A DNA stretch of 64,000 nt from Mytilisepta virgata (Eukaryota; Mollusca; Bivalvia; Mytilida; Mytilidae), in assembly GCA_028015205.1 (NCBI GenBank), contig CM051516.1:47434230-47498229 (forward strand). Reading direction: 5' to 3'. A program made the translations under genes and the position numbers. The notes beneath the pieces are model-generated. The model ran no database searches and was not told where the DNA came from. It saw only the letters and a program-made list of their open reading frames with translations. Shown in pieces: positions 34,276-45,235 of this stretch. Position 1 is the stretch's first letter, and every line of letters begins with the position of its first letter.

Positions 34276-34615
34276 GCTAGACAAAGTTAATATATATTTA
34301 TTTTATTTACCTACCTTGTTGAACCCTCAGACTAGACAAAGGTAATATATATATTTTATTTACCTACCTTGTTGAACCCTCAGACTAGACAAAGGTAATA
34401 TATACACGGCATTTACCTACTTTGTTCATCTTTCTGACTGGACAAAGGTTATATATACAATGTGGCTATCTACGTTTATGATCCCTCAGACTGGACAAAG
34501 GTTATATATACAGTGTATTAACCTAAGTTGTTGCTTCCCCAGACTGGCCAAAGGTTATATATACACTGTATTTATATACGTTTTTGATCCCTCAGATTAG
34601 ACAAAGGTAATATAT
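34276..34615 (+). repeat. 53-bp minisatellite array, segment 3
   Basis: About six units between the duplicated insert and the solo LTR; it ends 'ggtaatatat' at 34615. Confidence 0.93.
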
Positions 34616-36262
34616 TGTAACAGGTGGGCGAGTAGGGGTTGTGTGTACTTTTATTTCAATGTTGATTATCGATACTGTTCCTGTAGATAGTCTTGTTTTA
34701 AGTGTAGTTGGTTGACTCCAGCATAATCATATATAAATGAATCCAGCGTAAAAGAATGACTTTTATTCTTTTCCAGTATGTATTTATCTCAATAAATGAC
34801 TCATATAACCGCAATAACATAGTTAGTATAAATTAAAAGAGTAAGATGCTGGCCTTCCGAACCCCATATGTAACTTAATATAGATATTTGCAAGACTTTA
34901 TCATATCAATCATACTAATTCCTCGAGACTAATTCAATAATGAGAAAATGAAATATACTTATTTCATGAAATTACGAATATATAAGGTTGTCAACGTGGT
35001 GGAATACCGTATCTATACATCTTTAATAATTGTCATATTTGCCGAAAACTACTATTAGAAATTGTAAACATTGAACTGGTTCCGCATCTTGTCTAATATG
35101 AAGCAACTTCCTGTTGAAGACCTGCGTAAGCGGGAATATTTGTAAAATGGTATTTGGTTCCTGAAAGACTTTGAGTAAGGTTTTGGTTCAATATTCCGAA
35201 AGATGTTCAAAGATTAATAGTAGCTTAAAATAGAAGAACTTGAAATGCTATCGCATAGCTTAAGGTAAAATAGCTTTGTATCGAAATGCATCCTGTACCT
35301 ATTTAGATTTGTTAACTCGAAGGTTTGTTTATTTTGACGTTCTGTTCAGCATGACAGCCAGATACGATATGCGGAACTGCTAGTGCGACGCTGTATTTAT
35401 ACTTGACGGTGAGATACATGCGCGACTCACAGAACTGAAAATCTACTATAACTTAGAAATGCTAACGAAAACTCTTGCTCATGGCACAAAATGCAGTTAT
35501 AAATCCATAAATCTGCGAAAGTTTGCCATTATTTCCAAAAGAAAAGTGACATATTTATTATAAACAGGAAAATTCCACACTCGTAGCCTAATCACCTAGG
35601 TTTCTATATGACGTCATTGAAAACAGAAGATAGTTCCCTAACGCCGCTTGACGAAAACGTAATTATCATAACTATATCCTATTATTTAGTACCCTAAACA
35701 TATAAAAGGAAGGCCAGCAAGTAATTTGATCTTATCTCCACAATACTTTATGTATTATTATAACTTTATAGAGAAAGTACCGTTTCCCGGAAGTGACCAT
35801 TCATCGGAATGGTGACTTCTAGTACGTAAACAATCACTTGCCACGATGGAATTTAAAGGGAATACTACCCCAACGATGAGTCAAATAACGTTTAGAATGA
35901 ATGAATAGGTAACCACAAACATGTTTTATAAATCCCTTACCCCATGAGAGAGTGAAATTAAGGTAGACCCGTGAAAATCGTGATCGAAGTGCCTGCTCAC
36001 TGACAGTTGAATTTTACCGCTGATCAGAACTTTATCAATATGAAAGATATTATGTTATGCGTCATGATAACTGTCAAAAACGGTACAAGTTATGAAAATA
36101 TTCAAATTGATCCCCATAATTGAAGTTTGCCAAAGCTGTCTTAGTGTATAAAAATCAGCTAAGACTCTTATTTTTCAGGTTTACAGATATTGATCCCAAA
36201 TAAATTTTGAAATATTAACTGTGTTGTTTCTTTATCATTATTGGTAATACCCATCTATAACA
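34616..36262 (+). mobile_element. Solo-LTR-like element, 1.65 kb
   Basis: It begins TGTAACAGGTGGGCG and ends CCATCTATAACA, with the 4-mer ATAT on both sides (34612-34615 and 36263-36266), so TG...CA ends and a 4-bp duplication. Internally, 'catataaaaggaagg' near 35699 looks like a TATA box and AATAAA near 36198 like a polyadenylation signal, which suggests a + strand LTR. There are no gag or pol frames, consistent with loss of the body by LTR recombination. It shows no similarity to the 625-bp LTR, so it is another family. Confidence 0.72.
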
Positions 36263-36620
36263 ATATAGTCTGCATTTACCTACGTTGTTCATCCCTCTGA
36301 CTGTACAAAGTTTATATATACACTGTATTTACCTACGCTGTTGATCCCTCAGACTAGACAAAGGTTATATATTATACACTGTATTTACCTATATTGTTGA
36401 TCCTTCAGAATGGACAAAGGTTATATATACACTGTATTTACCTAGGTTCTTCCTCCCACAGACAAGAGTTACATAAACACTGCATTTACCTACGTTGGTG
36501 ATCCCTCAGACTATACAAAGGTAATATATATATATATATATATATATACTGTATCTATCGACGTTGTTGATCCCTTATACTGGACAAAGGATATATATAT
36601 ATTGTATTAACCCACGTTAG
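36263..36620 (+). repeat. 53-bp minisatellite array, segment 4
   Basis: About six to seven units, one with a (TA)n expansion at about 36520-36548. It ends 'cccacgttag' where the TTAA-type element begins. Confidence 0.93.
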
Positions 36621-37518
36621 GGGACGACCATTTGATATTCTGGGGGGGGGGTAAAGGGGGCAGGAGGATTTGCTTTGGATGGGTTATTTATTTTTGTGGA
36701 AAATAAAGACAGATTATTTATTTTCTGCACCGTTGAAGCATGATTTTTCATTTTCAGTAAAACAAGGGACTGATTATTTATTTTCACAATTATATTTATA
36801 ATATTTGAAAATACACAATTTTTAAATTCATGTTTTTATTCTTAAATAAATAACATAGTCAAGGTTGTATCTGTTCGGAATTTTGGCTGTTCCACCTTGC
36901 AGTCTGAGTCCCTGTCCAGCACTGTGGTATTCTTTAAGACCATCATAAAGATACCATTTGTTGTTGTGTTTGATGCTATATATACCAGTATAATAATTTT
37001 ATACTTACATCTTATAAATTCGATGAGATGAAATACATTATGTACCATTTAATCGAAATTAATCATCATCCTCTGGAAGTGAATCTTCTGAATTCAAAAC
37101 TGCATATATTGCATACGTACAAAAAAACAATATAGGTTAAAATGGGAAAAGGTATTAAAGTGAGGTAAATGTTCGTGAGACAATATACCTCAAGTGAAAT
37201 GAAACCCATTTTCAGACATTTCAAAAACATTAATATTTAATTATTAAAAGATTTGGGAAGTTTTTCCCGAAAAAAATATGAAAAAAGACGAATTTTAGTA
37301 GAATCTGGTGCCATCTCATGCTTTAAAACATGCATTTATAAAATGGTTTAAAAGACCTGCCGAGTTATTTATTTTCAATACATTGTAGGTCAGGTTATTT
37401 ATTTTCAAACTACCACAGAACAAACCATTCATTTTTGTTATTATCAAGGCTGAGTTATTTATTTTCAAAATCCTCATGCTCCCCCCCCCCCCCTCCCCGA
37501 ATATCAAATGATCATCCC
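36621..37518. mobile_element. Kolobok-like non-autonomous DNA transposon (TTAA target)
   Basis: The left end GGGACGACCATTTGATATTC is answered at the right by GAATATCAAATGATCATCCC, i.e. inverted ends of about 20 bp followed inside by G- or C-runs. TTAG/TTAA flank it (36617-36620, 37519-37522). Kolobok transposons use TTAA targets and RGGG-type ends, which fits. The interior has several 'gttatttattttc' repeats and no transposase, so it would depend on a helper. A similar pair of ends occurs at 45471-45772. Confidence 0.75.
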
Positions 37519-38645
37519 TTAAGTGATCCCAGAGACTAGACAAATGTTATATATAACCTGTTTTTACCTACGTTTTTCATCTCCTACTGGACAAAGGTTA
37601 TATATGCAATGTATTTACACTTGTTGGTGATCTCTCAGACTGGACATTGTATATATAAAAATTGTATATATACACTGTATATACTTACGTTGTCGATCAC
37701 TCAGACTAGACAAAGGTTATAAATACACTGTATTTACCCTTGTTGGTGATCCCTCAGAGTGGACAAATGTTATATATACACTATATTTCCCTACGTTGTC
37801 CATCACTCAGACTGGACAAAGGTTATATATACACTGTATTTACCTATGTTGTTCATCCGTCAGATTTGACAAAGGTTATATATACACAGTATTTACCTAC
37901 GATGTTCGTCCCTCAGACTGGACAAAGGTTATATATACAATGTAGCTATCTACGTTTATGATCCCTCAGACTGGACAAAGGTTATATATACACAGTATTT
38001 ACCTACGTTGTTGATCCCCCAGACTGGACAAAGGTTATATATACACGTTATAAACCCACGTTGTTGGTCCCTCAGACTGGACAAAGGTTATATATACGGT
38101 GTATTAACCTAAGTTGTTGCTCCCCCAGACTGGCCATAGGTTATATATACACTGTATTTATCTACGTTTTTGATCCCTCAGACTAGACAAAGGTAATATA
38201 TACACTGCATTTACCTACGTTGTTCATCCCTCTGACTGGACAGAGTTTATATATACACTGTATTTACCTATGATGTTGATCCCTCAGACTGGACAATGGT
38301 TATATTAACAGTGTATTAACCTAAGTTGTTGATTCCTCAAACGGGACAAAGTTTATATATACACTGTATTTACCTACGATGTTGATCCCTCAGACTAGAC
38401 AAAGGTTATATATACACTGTATTTACCTACGTTCTTCCTCCCTCAGACTGGACAAAGTTTATATTTACACTGTATTTGCTTACGTTGTTCATCCCGAAGA
38501 CTGGACAAAGGTTATATATACACTGTATTTACCTACGATGCTGATCCCTCACACTAGACAAAGGTTATATATACACTGTATTTACGTACATCGTTGATCT
38601 CTTAGACTAGACAAAGGTAATATATATATATATATTGTATCTATC
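37519..38645 (+). repeat. 53-bp minisatellite array, segment 5 (end of array)
   Basis: About 20 units; the last copies have (TA)n expansions ('taatatatatatatatattg' near 38618) and the array stops at 'gtatctatcg'. Confidence 0.93.
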
Positions 38646-39049
38646 GAAACACACAGCATGTTAATTGCGCATAACAAATTTCTTTACATGTAAATTTACA
38701 ACAGATAAAACTCAAATAAATTTTACCAAAAAAAAATATCGCTTTTCTCGCGGCTTAAAAATTTCATATTATTAATTATTGTCACAATTTCATATATTGG
38801 AATTATAATCCATGTGAAATGTTACTACATATTTCAAATAAAAAGTTTTTAAAGTGGAGACGTGGAGTACGTGCTTTTATCAATACAGAGTTATCGAAGT
38901 ACGATGAATGCCTGTCATGAACGGGACCAGTAGATTCCCGATATTGGGTAACCAGTTAATAAGTCTAAAAAGAGTTACCTAACTTTATTATGACCGATAT
39001 AGTTGCATATGGTCAAAGTTCTGAACAATACAAACAAAATCGAAAAAGA
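38646..39049. other. Sequence between array and recognisable LINE part
   Basis: Probably LINE-derived in its right half (adjacent to 39050), but no motif of the endonuclease is clear enough to claim. The left part has an A-run and AT-rich sequence. Confidence 0.3.
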
Positions 39050-39259
39050 CGAATTAAAAAACCATGAATGACGAACTAACAAATAGATGGAACGATGTTT
39101 GAAAGGCAGAAAGAGACTATGTAACTTGTAAACATGGTAGCTTAAAACTACAATTACGCAAACACTTTGTTGATAAACGCAAAGACTTTGACAAGCTTAC
39201 ACAAAAATATAAGCGTCAATATTGGTACCGCTGCCAGGAAGAGCTGGTTAATTTTAGTA

Positions 39260-40773
39260 ACAACTAGTAGAAACCCGTGGTTTATGATGATATATGATTA
39301 ATGCACCATTCATAGCTTAAGTACTAAGCATTGAACGTAATATGCTTTTGGTCAGTCAGAAAAAGCTGAATTTTTTTAAACAGAAAGTTGATGAGCGACA
39401 GACCTGAAATTGCATATATAGTATGGGTCACTCACCTGAGGCTGCATACCAAATATCAGGAGCCTCTGACTGATAGTTGCTGAGAAAACTGTTATGGAAG
39501 TTGATGTCTGTTTTTCCCTGCCCGCCCAACATTCACCATTTTATAACCCAAACAAAAATAGGTTTGAAGCAAAATCATACATGTGATTTTACTAAATATG
39601 CCAATTCCATTGGGAACTTGGCCACATCTATCTGATCACTATTTTCATGAACTAAATTTTGTCGAGATAAATGGGGTTAGTCTGTGTATGTTTTTCAACC
39701 TGTAGGCTAACCTCTACTACAGGCTGATATACTATACCTGAATACATGTATATCATTGTCAAATCTGCAATATACGTAACGTCGTTTAGGTCAATATCGC
39801 GAGTCAAGAGAAAATTTCATGGTTTTACTTTTTCGTTTAAAAATGGTGAATTTTAACATTGATTTTAGGCTATGGTGCCCTAACTCAAGTTACGAAGTGT
39901 ACGCACATTATTGCAGACGATAGTTTTTTTTAATAAATAAGACGTGATGTGCATCTTCTGTTGTCTTGGGTAGTAACCTGTGAAGTGTTTTTAGACGGGG
40001 AAGCAGATTTGCCTTTTTTATTTTCATGCATGTGATGTTGGGCATGTCGTCACTTTCTGTTTTTAAAATTTCCAGTTGCCCACAAAATGTTTGTTTTTAC
40101 AAATATAATAAATAAGACGTGATGTGCATCTTCTGTTGTCTTGGGTAGTAACCTGTGAAGTGTTTTTAGACGGGGAAGCATATTTGCCTTTTTTATTTTC
40201 ATGCATGTCAAGTTGGGCATGTGGTCACTTTCTGTTTTTAAAATTTCCAGTTGCCGATAAAATGTTTGTTTTTATAAATATAAAGACGCGATGTGCATCT
40301 TCTCTTTTTGGATATTTAATCCCTGGAGCCTTGGGTGAAGTGTTCTTTATAAGACGGGGAAGCAAGCATATTTGCCTTTTTTATTTTCATTCATTTTGGG
40401 CATGTGGTCGCTTTTTAAATTCCCAGTGCAGGTGATTGAATAGAAAGACGATTGTTCATTTTCCTTTGTGCATTTTTCTTTACACTTACGCAACGAAATC
40501 CTAAACCGTTTTCTGTCGAGCTGTCTTTTAGTTTAGACAAACTTTTCCTCGGTCGATACCGGAAACTTCTTGTGATGTATACTTCCGGAACGGTATCGGT
40601 TTTCGTGATCCGGATTAATTAATTAGGGGTAATTAGCAAAACGCGGAAACAATGGCGTATGTACTGATAAAAGTTTTAAACTGCACAATGGTCTCATACT
40701 TCTGATATATAAAGATCGCACGTCGCATTTGTTGTTGAAACGGCAACCCGGCTAACAAAAATTTGTCTCATTC
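39260..40773. mobile_element. 1,514-bp insert in the LINE with 8-bp target duplication
   Basis: TTTTAGTA occurs at 39252-39259 and 40774-40781, and removing the segment rejoins the LINE reading frame (VNFS / SINDPNQFW). No inverted ends are evident. It contains a triplicated stretch (39932-40435) and no transposase-like frame. Confidence 0.65.
39932..40435 (+). repeat. Tandem repeat, about 173-bp unit, 3 copies
   Basis: Copies start near 39934, 40108 and 40282 and share 'aagacgtgatgtgcatcttc', 'gtgaagtgtttttagacggg' and 'tgccttttttattttcatgc'. The third copy is more diverged and shortened at its end. Confidence 0.88.
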
Positions 40774-43005
40774 TTTTAGTAGTATTAATGATCCGAATCA
40801 GTTTTGGCGTAGAATTGGTCAAATTGGTATTGGTAACGACAGACAGATGCGTATTCCGAATGAAGTTACTTTAGATGATGGAACTAGCAATTTAGAAACT
40901 ATTTTAAGTAAATGGAAAAGCAGTTTTCACAGTTTATTGAACCCAAATGTAAATGCAGAGTATAATAAGGTTGAAAATTATAATATTAAAGAAAACATTA
41001 TTTGTATTGAATTAGATAAGGAAATTACCATTGATGAGGTTCATAAAGTTGTAATGAATACAAAAAATGGTAAAAGTGCAGGTATTGACCTTATTCAAGC
41101 TGAGTTATGCAAGAATATTTCTATAATTTCTATTTTACATAAATTATTTAACTTATGTTTCAGTTCTGGTAATGTACCAAATATGTGGAATAAGGGAATT
41201 ATAACCCCAATACCAAAATGTTCTACATCAGATCCTAGATCTTATAGGGGCATAACTCTAGCTCCATTCGCATACAAGATGTATTGTAGTATTTTAAATG
41301 AAAGATTCTCAAAGGGAGATAATTAAAGATGAGCAAAATGGTTTTATGAAAGGCAAAAGTACAATTGATCATATAAGCACTGTAACATCAATAATATATA
41401 GAAACCAGGAAAAAGTATAAATTATCAACACATGTAGCTTTTATAGACTTTAAGAAAGCATATGACTCAATTAATTGAGTTTTTTTGTTTAACAAACTGG
41501 AAAATTTAGGTATAAGTTCAAAGTTTATGCACTCTTTAAAAGCTTTATACTCTAATGTAGAATGTAGTGTACGTGTAAATGGTAATATGACTGAATGGTT
41601 TAATGTTGATTCTGGGTTGAAACAAGGTTGTGTTTTATCATCTATAATGTTTAATATATATATATAAATAACTTAGTTGATGATATTAATGTGTTGAATA
41701 TTGGTATTAATATAAATGAAGAAAAATTAGCTATATTGTTATATGCTGATGATGTTATTTTAATGGCCGAGAACGAAGAAGATTTGCATAAAATGTTGAA
41801 TGTGCTTAATACATGGTGTCTCAATAATGAGCTGACAGTTAATATAAATAAATCTAAGATCATTCATTTTAGAAATCCAACTGTTTTACAAACTAAATAT
41901 ATTTTTTCTCTTGGTGGTAATGTTATAGAATGTGTAAAAAGTTACCGGCAATATTTAGGCTTGTTACTAACTGAATTTTTAGATTATCAGTTAATGGCTA
42001 GGGCAGTAGCAAAGTCAGGCAGTAGAGCATTAGGATTGTTAATTGTGAAGAGTAAAACACATGGCGGTTTACAGCACATTTTTTTCAAAACTGTACGATA
42101 CAATGGTATGGTCAGTTATTAGTTATGGTGCAGGTATTTCGGGAACCAGGGACAAAAATGCAGTCCAAAACAGGGCCATAAGATTTTTCATGGGAGTTGG
42201 CAAATACACACCAAACGATGCCATAGCTGGTGATATGGGCTGGACACCACCATGCGTTAAACAATGGTCAAGCGTCTTGAGACATTGGTCTAGGTGTTCC
42301 ATAATGGACCCACACAGGATAAATATTAAATTTTTTAAGTGGTCAATACGAAAGTGTAATACTAAAATTAAGAACTGGAGCTTCAGAGTTATAGAGATGT
42401 TAAAATTTTATAATTATGAGCAATATTGTAATTTTTAATTAAATATATTGAACAAAAATATTGTACTGAAAATTATTTGAAAAATATTAAGTCAATAAAA
42501 AACAGAAGTTCTTTTGCTAAATTTAGATGTGGGGTAGCTCCACTAAAAATAGAAACTGGAAGATATGAAAGAAAAGAAGTCCACGAGAGGACATGCTTTA
42601 ACTGTAGCTATATAATTGAAGATGAACTTCATGTCATTTTAAAATGCCCATTATATGTGGATTTAAGACAAGTCATGATACATGAAGCTCTACATTTTAA
42701 TGAACGTTTTAACCTATTATCAGATAGTGAAAAATTTATATTTTTATTTAGTAACGACAATGTTGCTCCTATAGTTGCCAAAACCTGCAACAGTATTTTA
42801 TTAAGAAGAAACAGTATTTTATTTCACTAGTTCTTAAAGAAACAAATGTTTTAATCTCATTTAGTATAAATGTATACTGTAAATTTTAAATGTAAATGTG
42901 TAAAAATGTGTTTATATGTATATATTGTGTCTTAAAAGTCTCTCATAAATCTTTTTATGTTTGTATGTGGTGAGACTAAAATAAAATATTGAATCTGAAT
43001 CTGTA

Positions 43006-45235
43006 AATATTTCTTTTTTTGGTCGCCATTTTGTGTTCATTCTCAGTCTTGAGGGTGCGGGTGGCGTGTTCATTTAAACTTGTTGACCGCTTAATACTGT
43101 AGTAAAAATAATTAATTTTGTTTGTATATTGAATTATCTAGTAGAAAGTTCTCTTGTTGTATTGTAAAATTCGTGGGGTGCTCGAATTTAGCTATTTGGT
43201 TAACGACTGGATTTCAGGTGCAGGTTGCCGCAAGTTGTAGAAATAAATTAGACGCTCTATGATTGATTATAGCAGTTAACTAAATCTTACATATGTTTAT
43301 TGGGATTAGTTAGAATATTTTGTTTTAACTGCTAATGGAGTAATATTTGTTGATCATATAATTTTACTTATGGTGCGGGTTGCAGTCGCGCCAGAATTGT
43401 CAGTAACCGCTCGGTAGTTGTTTATATTACATGAATAGTTAAAGTTTGGTTTGCTCCTGACCAACCAAAGGAAAGACAACGAATCACGTTTCATATTTGT
43501 TTACTTGTTTTATTATAATAAAGCATTAATTCTTAGCTACGCCTTTGTCATTTGTTGAATCTTAATACATGAACTTCATCTAAATTCCGACAACAAACGG
43601 ACCCCTTATTTTGTAACACTGTTTTCCTAGTGGTGTCTAACAGTACACTGGGCCCGCAGTCTTACAATATTAATAATGGGTTACTAAATGGCAGTTGTTA
43701 CTACTGTGAAGCTATTAGTAACTCACACACAATTAGATATACCTGTATTATGAAATTGCGTTCGAAACTAAAATAAAAAAATAATAGTAACTAGAGTACT
43801 GTCGGAGACGACATTTATACCCGCACCCCCACATTTGTTTCATCCAAGTGATGATTTTGATGCAAATGTAGCGTTAAGGAAAAAACTTACTCCGAGTTAA
43901 AATAAACCATGCAAAGTTTATTTTAGGATCTAAGATCTCAACAGCATATTTTGATAATTATAATACTTCCTATATGCCATGGGTCTAAAATTGAGTTTTG
44001 TGCATCTTTTGTTTGCATCTGTCCTTCATGGACAATCTGTCTATGAAGAAACCAGAAGCCTAGCATAAAAAATGCCTCAGAAATTAATGTTTGAAGCATA
44101 TCTTGAAAATTCGCTCATTTTCGGTCCCAATTTTCGCTCCATGAATGAAATCAAAATTTTAAAACCTTATTGCGCATCAACAACATATGTACAATCATTC
44201 TATAATCAAAGTAGAAGCCTAGCATCAATAATCAATACCCCCCACCCCAACCCATACCTCTAACGAATGCGGAATAAACAAACACACAGAAATACAAACA
44301 GTAAAGCTCAGTTCAAAAGATGTCCGACATTGCTTACTTAATTTTGTTACAATTTTAAATTAAAAATGATATTTGTTGATGGAATTCACGCTCTGCAATA
44401 TTTCTCACAAGTATTTGTTTCTAAGTCAGAGAATTAACTTCTACTAGAATTTTTCCAATTAAGAAGTGGGAGATAATTTATATTTGGAAAAGGTAACATT
44501 GTGAACTGGTTCAAGAAATTAATCTGTTTCTCATATACATGTACTTGTTTTGCAAAAATTACTCTTTTCATTAATAAGTATAATTATTTTTCTTATTAAG
44601 TTATATCTTTATTATAATTGTTTGTCTTTATTTTAAACATAGAAATGTATTATTTCAAATAAAATGAAGCCTTGTGATGTACCTGTATGCAAATTAATAT
44701 TCTTGATGATAAAAAATCTACTATATTATGTATGCTTTAAAAGGGGTAATATTCCACTATAAATGAATGTTAAAATACGTAATATTTAACTATCTAGCTG
44801 GTTTCTGACTTGAATGCACAAAATTGCAGTAAGAAAGCTAGTTTTAACGTCAGCACACGTTATATAACTTGTAAAACTCGAGTTCTGCAAATCAGAAAAA
44901 GCATTGCCCGCGATGATCATATTAGGTATTATACTGTAAAAACTTAATTGTATTCCTGCCATAAATGCTTCATATCAATTTCCTTAAATTTAGTTCAGTT
45001 GTTTCGAATGACTTTTAATTTGCAGTAATGTTTAAGAACGGACAGCTGCGATGAATGCCAAGTGGTGACACTTTGGCTCTAAAAAAGACTTGCGCCTTGG
45101 TCAAGCGAATGTTTTTTTAAGCAAATCATGGTCTTACTGTGACGTCAACTTTCTTTATACTTGTGTATCTATGGAAGCTTGCCCCGGCAGATTCTCATAA
45201 GTATTCTATAGGAAATTTATATTTCTTCTGCCAAA
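43006..45235. other. Intergenic, upstream of the F-BAR/SH3 gene
   Basis: Mostly unique AT-rich sequence. At 44050-44230 is a copy of the 'aaaaccttattgcgcatc' repeat also present in tandem at 63010-63440. No exon was recognised. The 3' part (45050-45235) is the putative promoter and 5' UTR of the gene starting at 45236. Confidence 0.4.
45140..45147. promoter_or_regulatory. CRE palindrome TGACGTCA upstream of the first coding exon
   Basis: A perfect 8-bp CREB/ATF-type site lies 96 bases before the start codon, followed by an AT-rich 'ctttatactt' that may serve as a TATA-like element. Two further perfect copies lie in intron 1 (46787-46794, 49553-49560). Function is inferred from the motif only. 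Confidence 0.4.

Larger units (their letters stand above)
39050..43005 (+). pseudogene. Decayed LINE (non-LTR retrotransposon), split by a 1.5-kb insert
   Basis: The part at 39050-39259 encodes the linker before the RT (KHGSLKLQLRKHFVDKRKDF, then QKYKRQYWYRCQEELVNFS). After the insert 39260-40773 it continues with SINDPNQFWRRIGQIGIG, GIITPIPK, SYRGITLA, FIDFKKAYDSI, GLKQGCVLSSIMFNIYI and the RT active site YADD (in LLYADDVILMAENEE, near 41742). The zinc-knuckle tail is at 42477-42830 (CFNCSYIIEDELHVILKC). Stops and frameshifts near 41324, 41417, 41476, 41665 and 42060 disable it. The 3' end has AATAAA and TGAATC repeats at about 42980-43005. It is of the CR1/Jockey-like type by motif style; the clade is not certain. 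Confidence 0.85.

Noticed and set aside
44072..44263. 63-codon open frame upstream of the F-BAR/SH3 gene
   Set aside because: It lies in a copy of the 157-bp repeat found in tandem at 63010-63440, whose copies do not share the frame.
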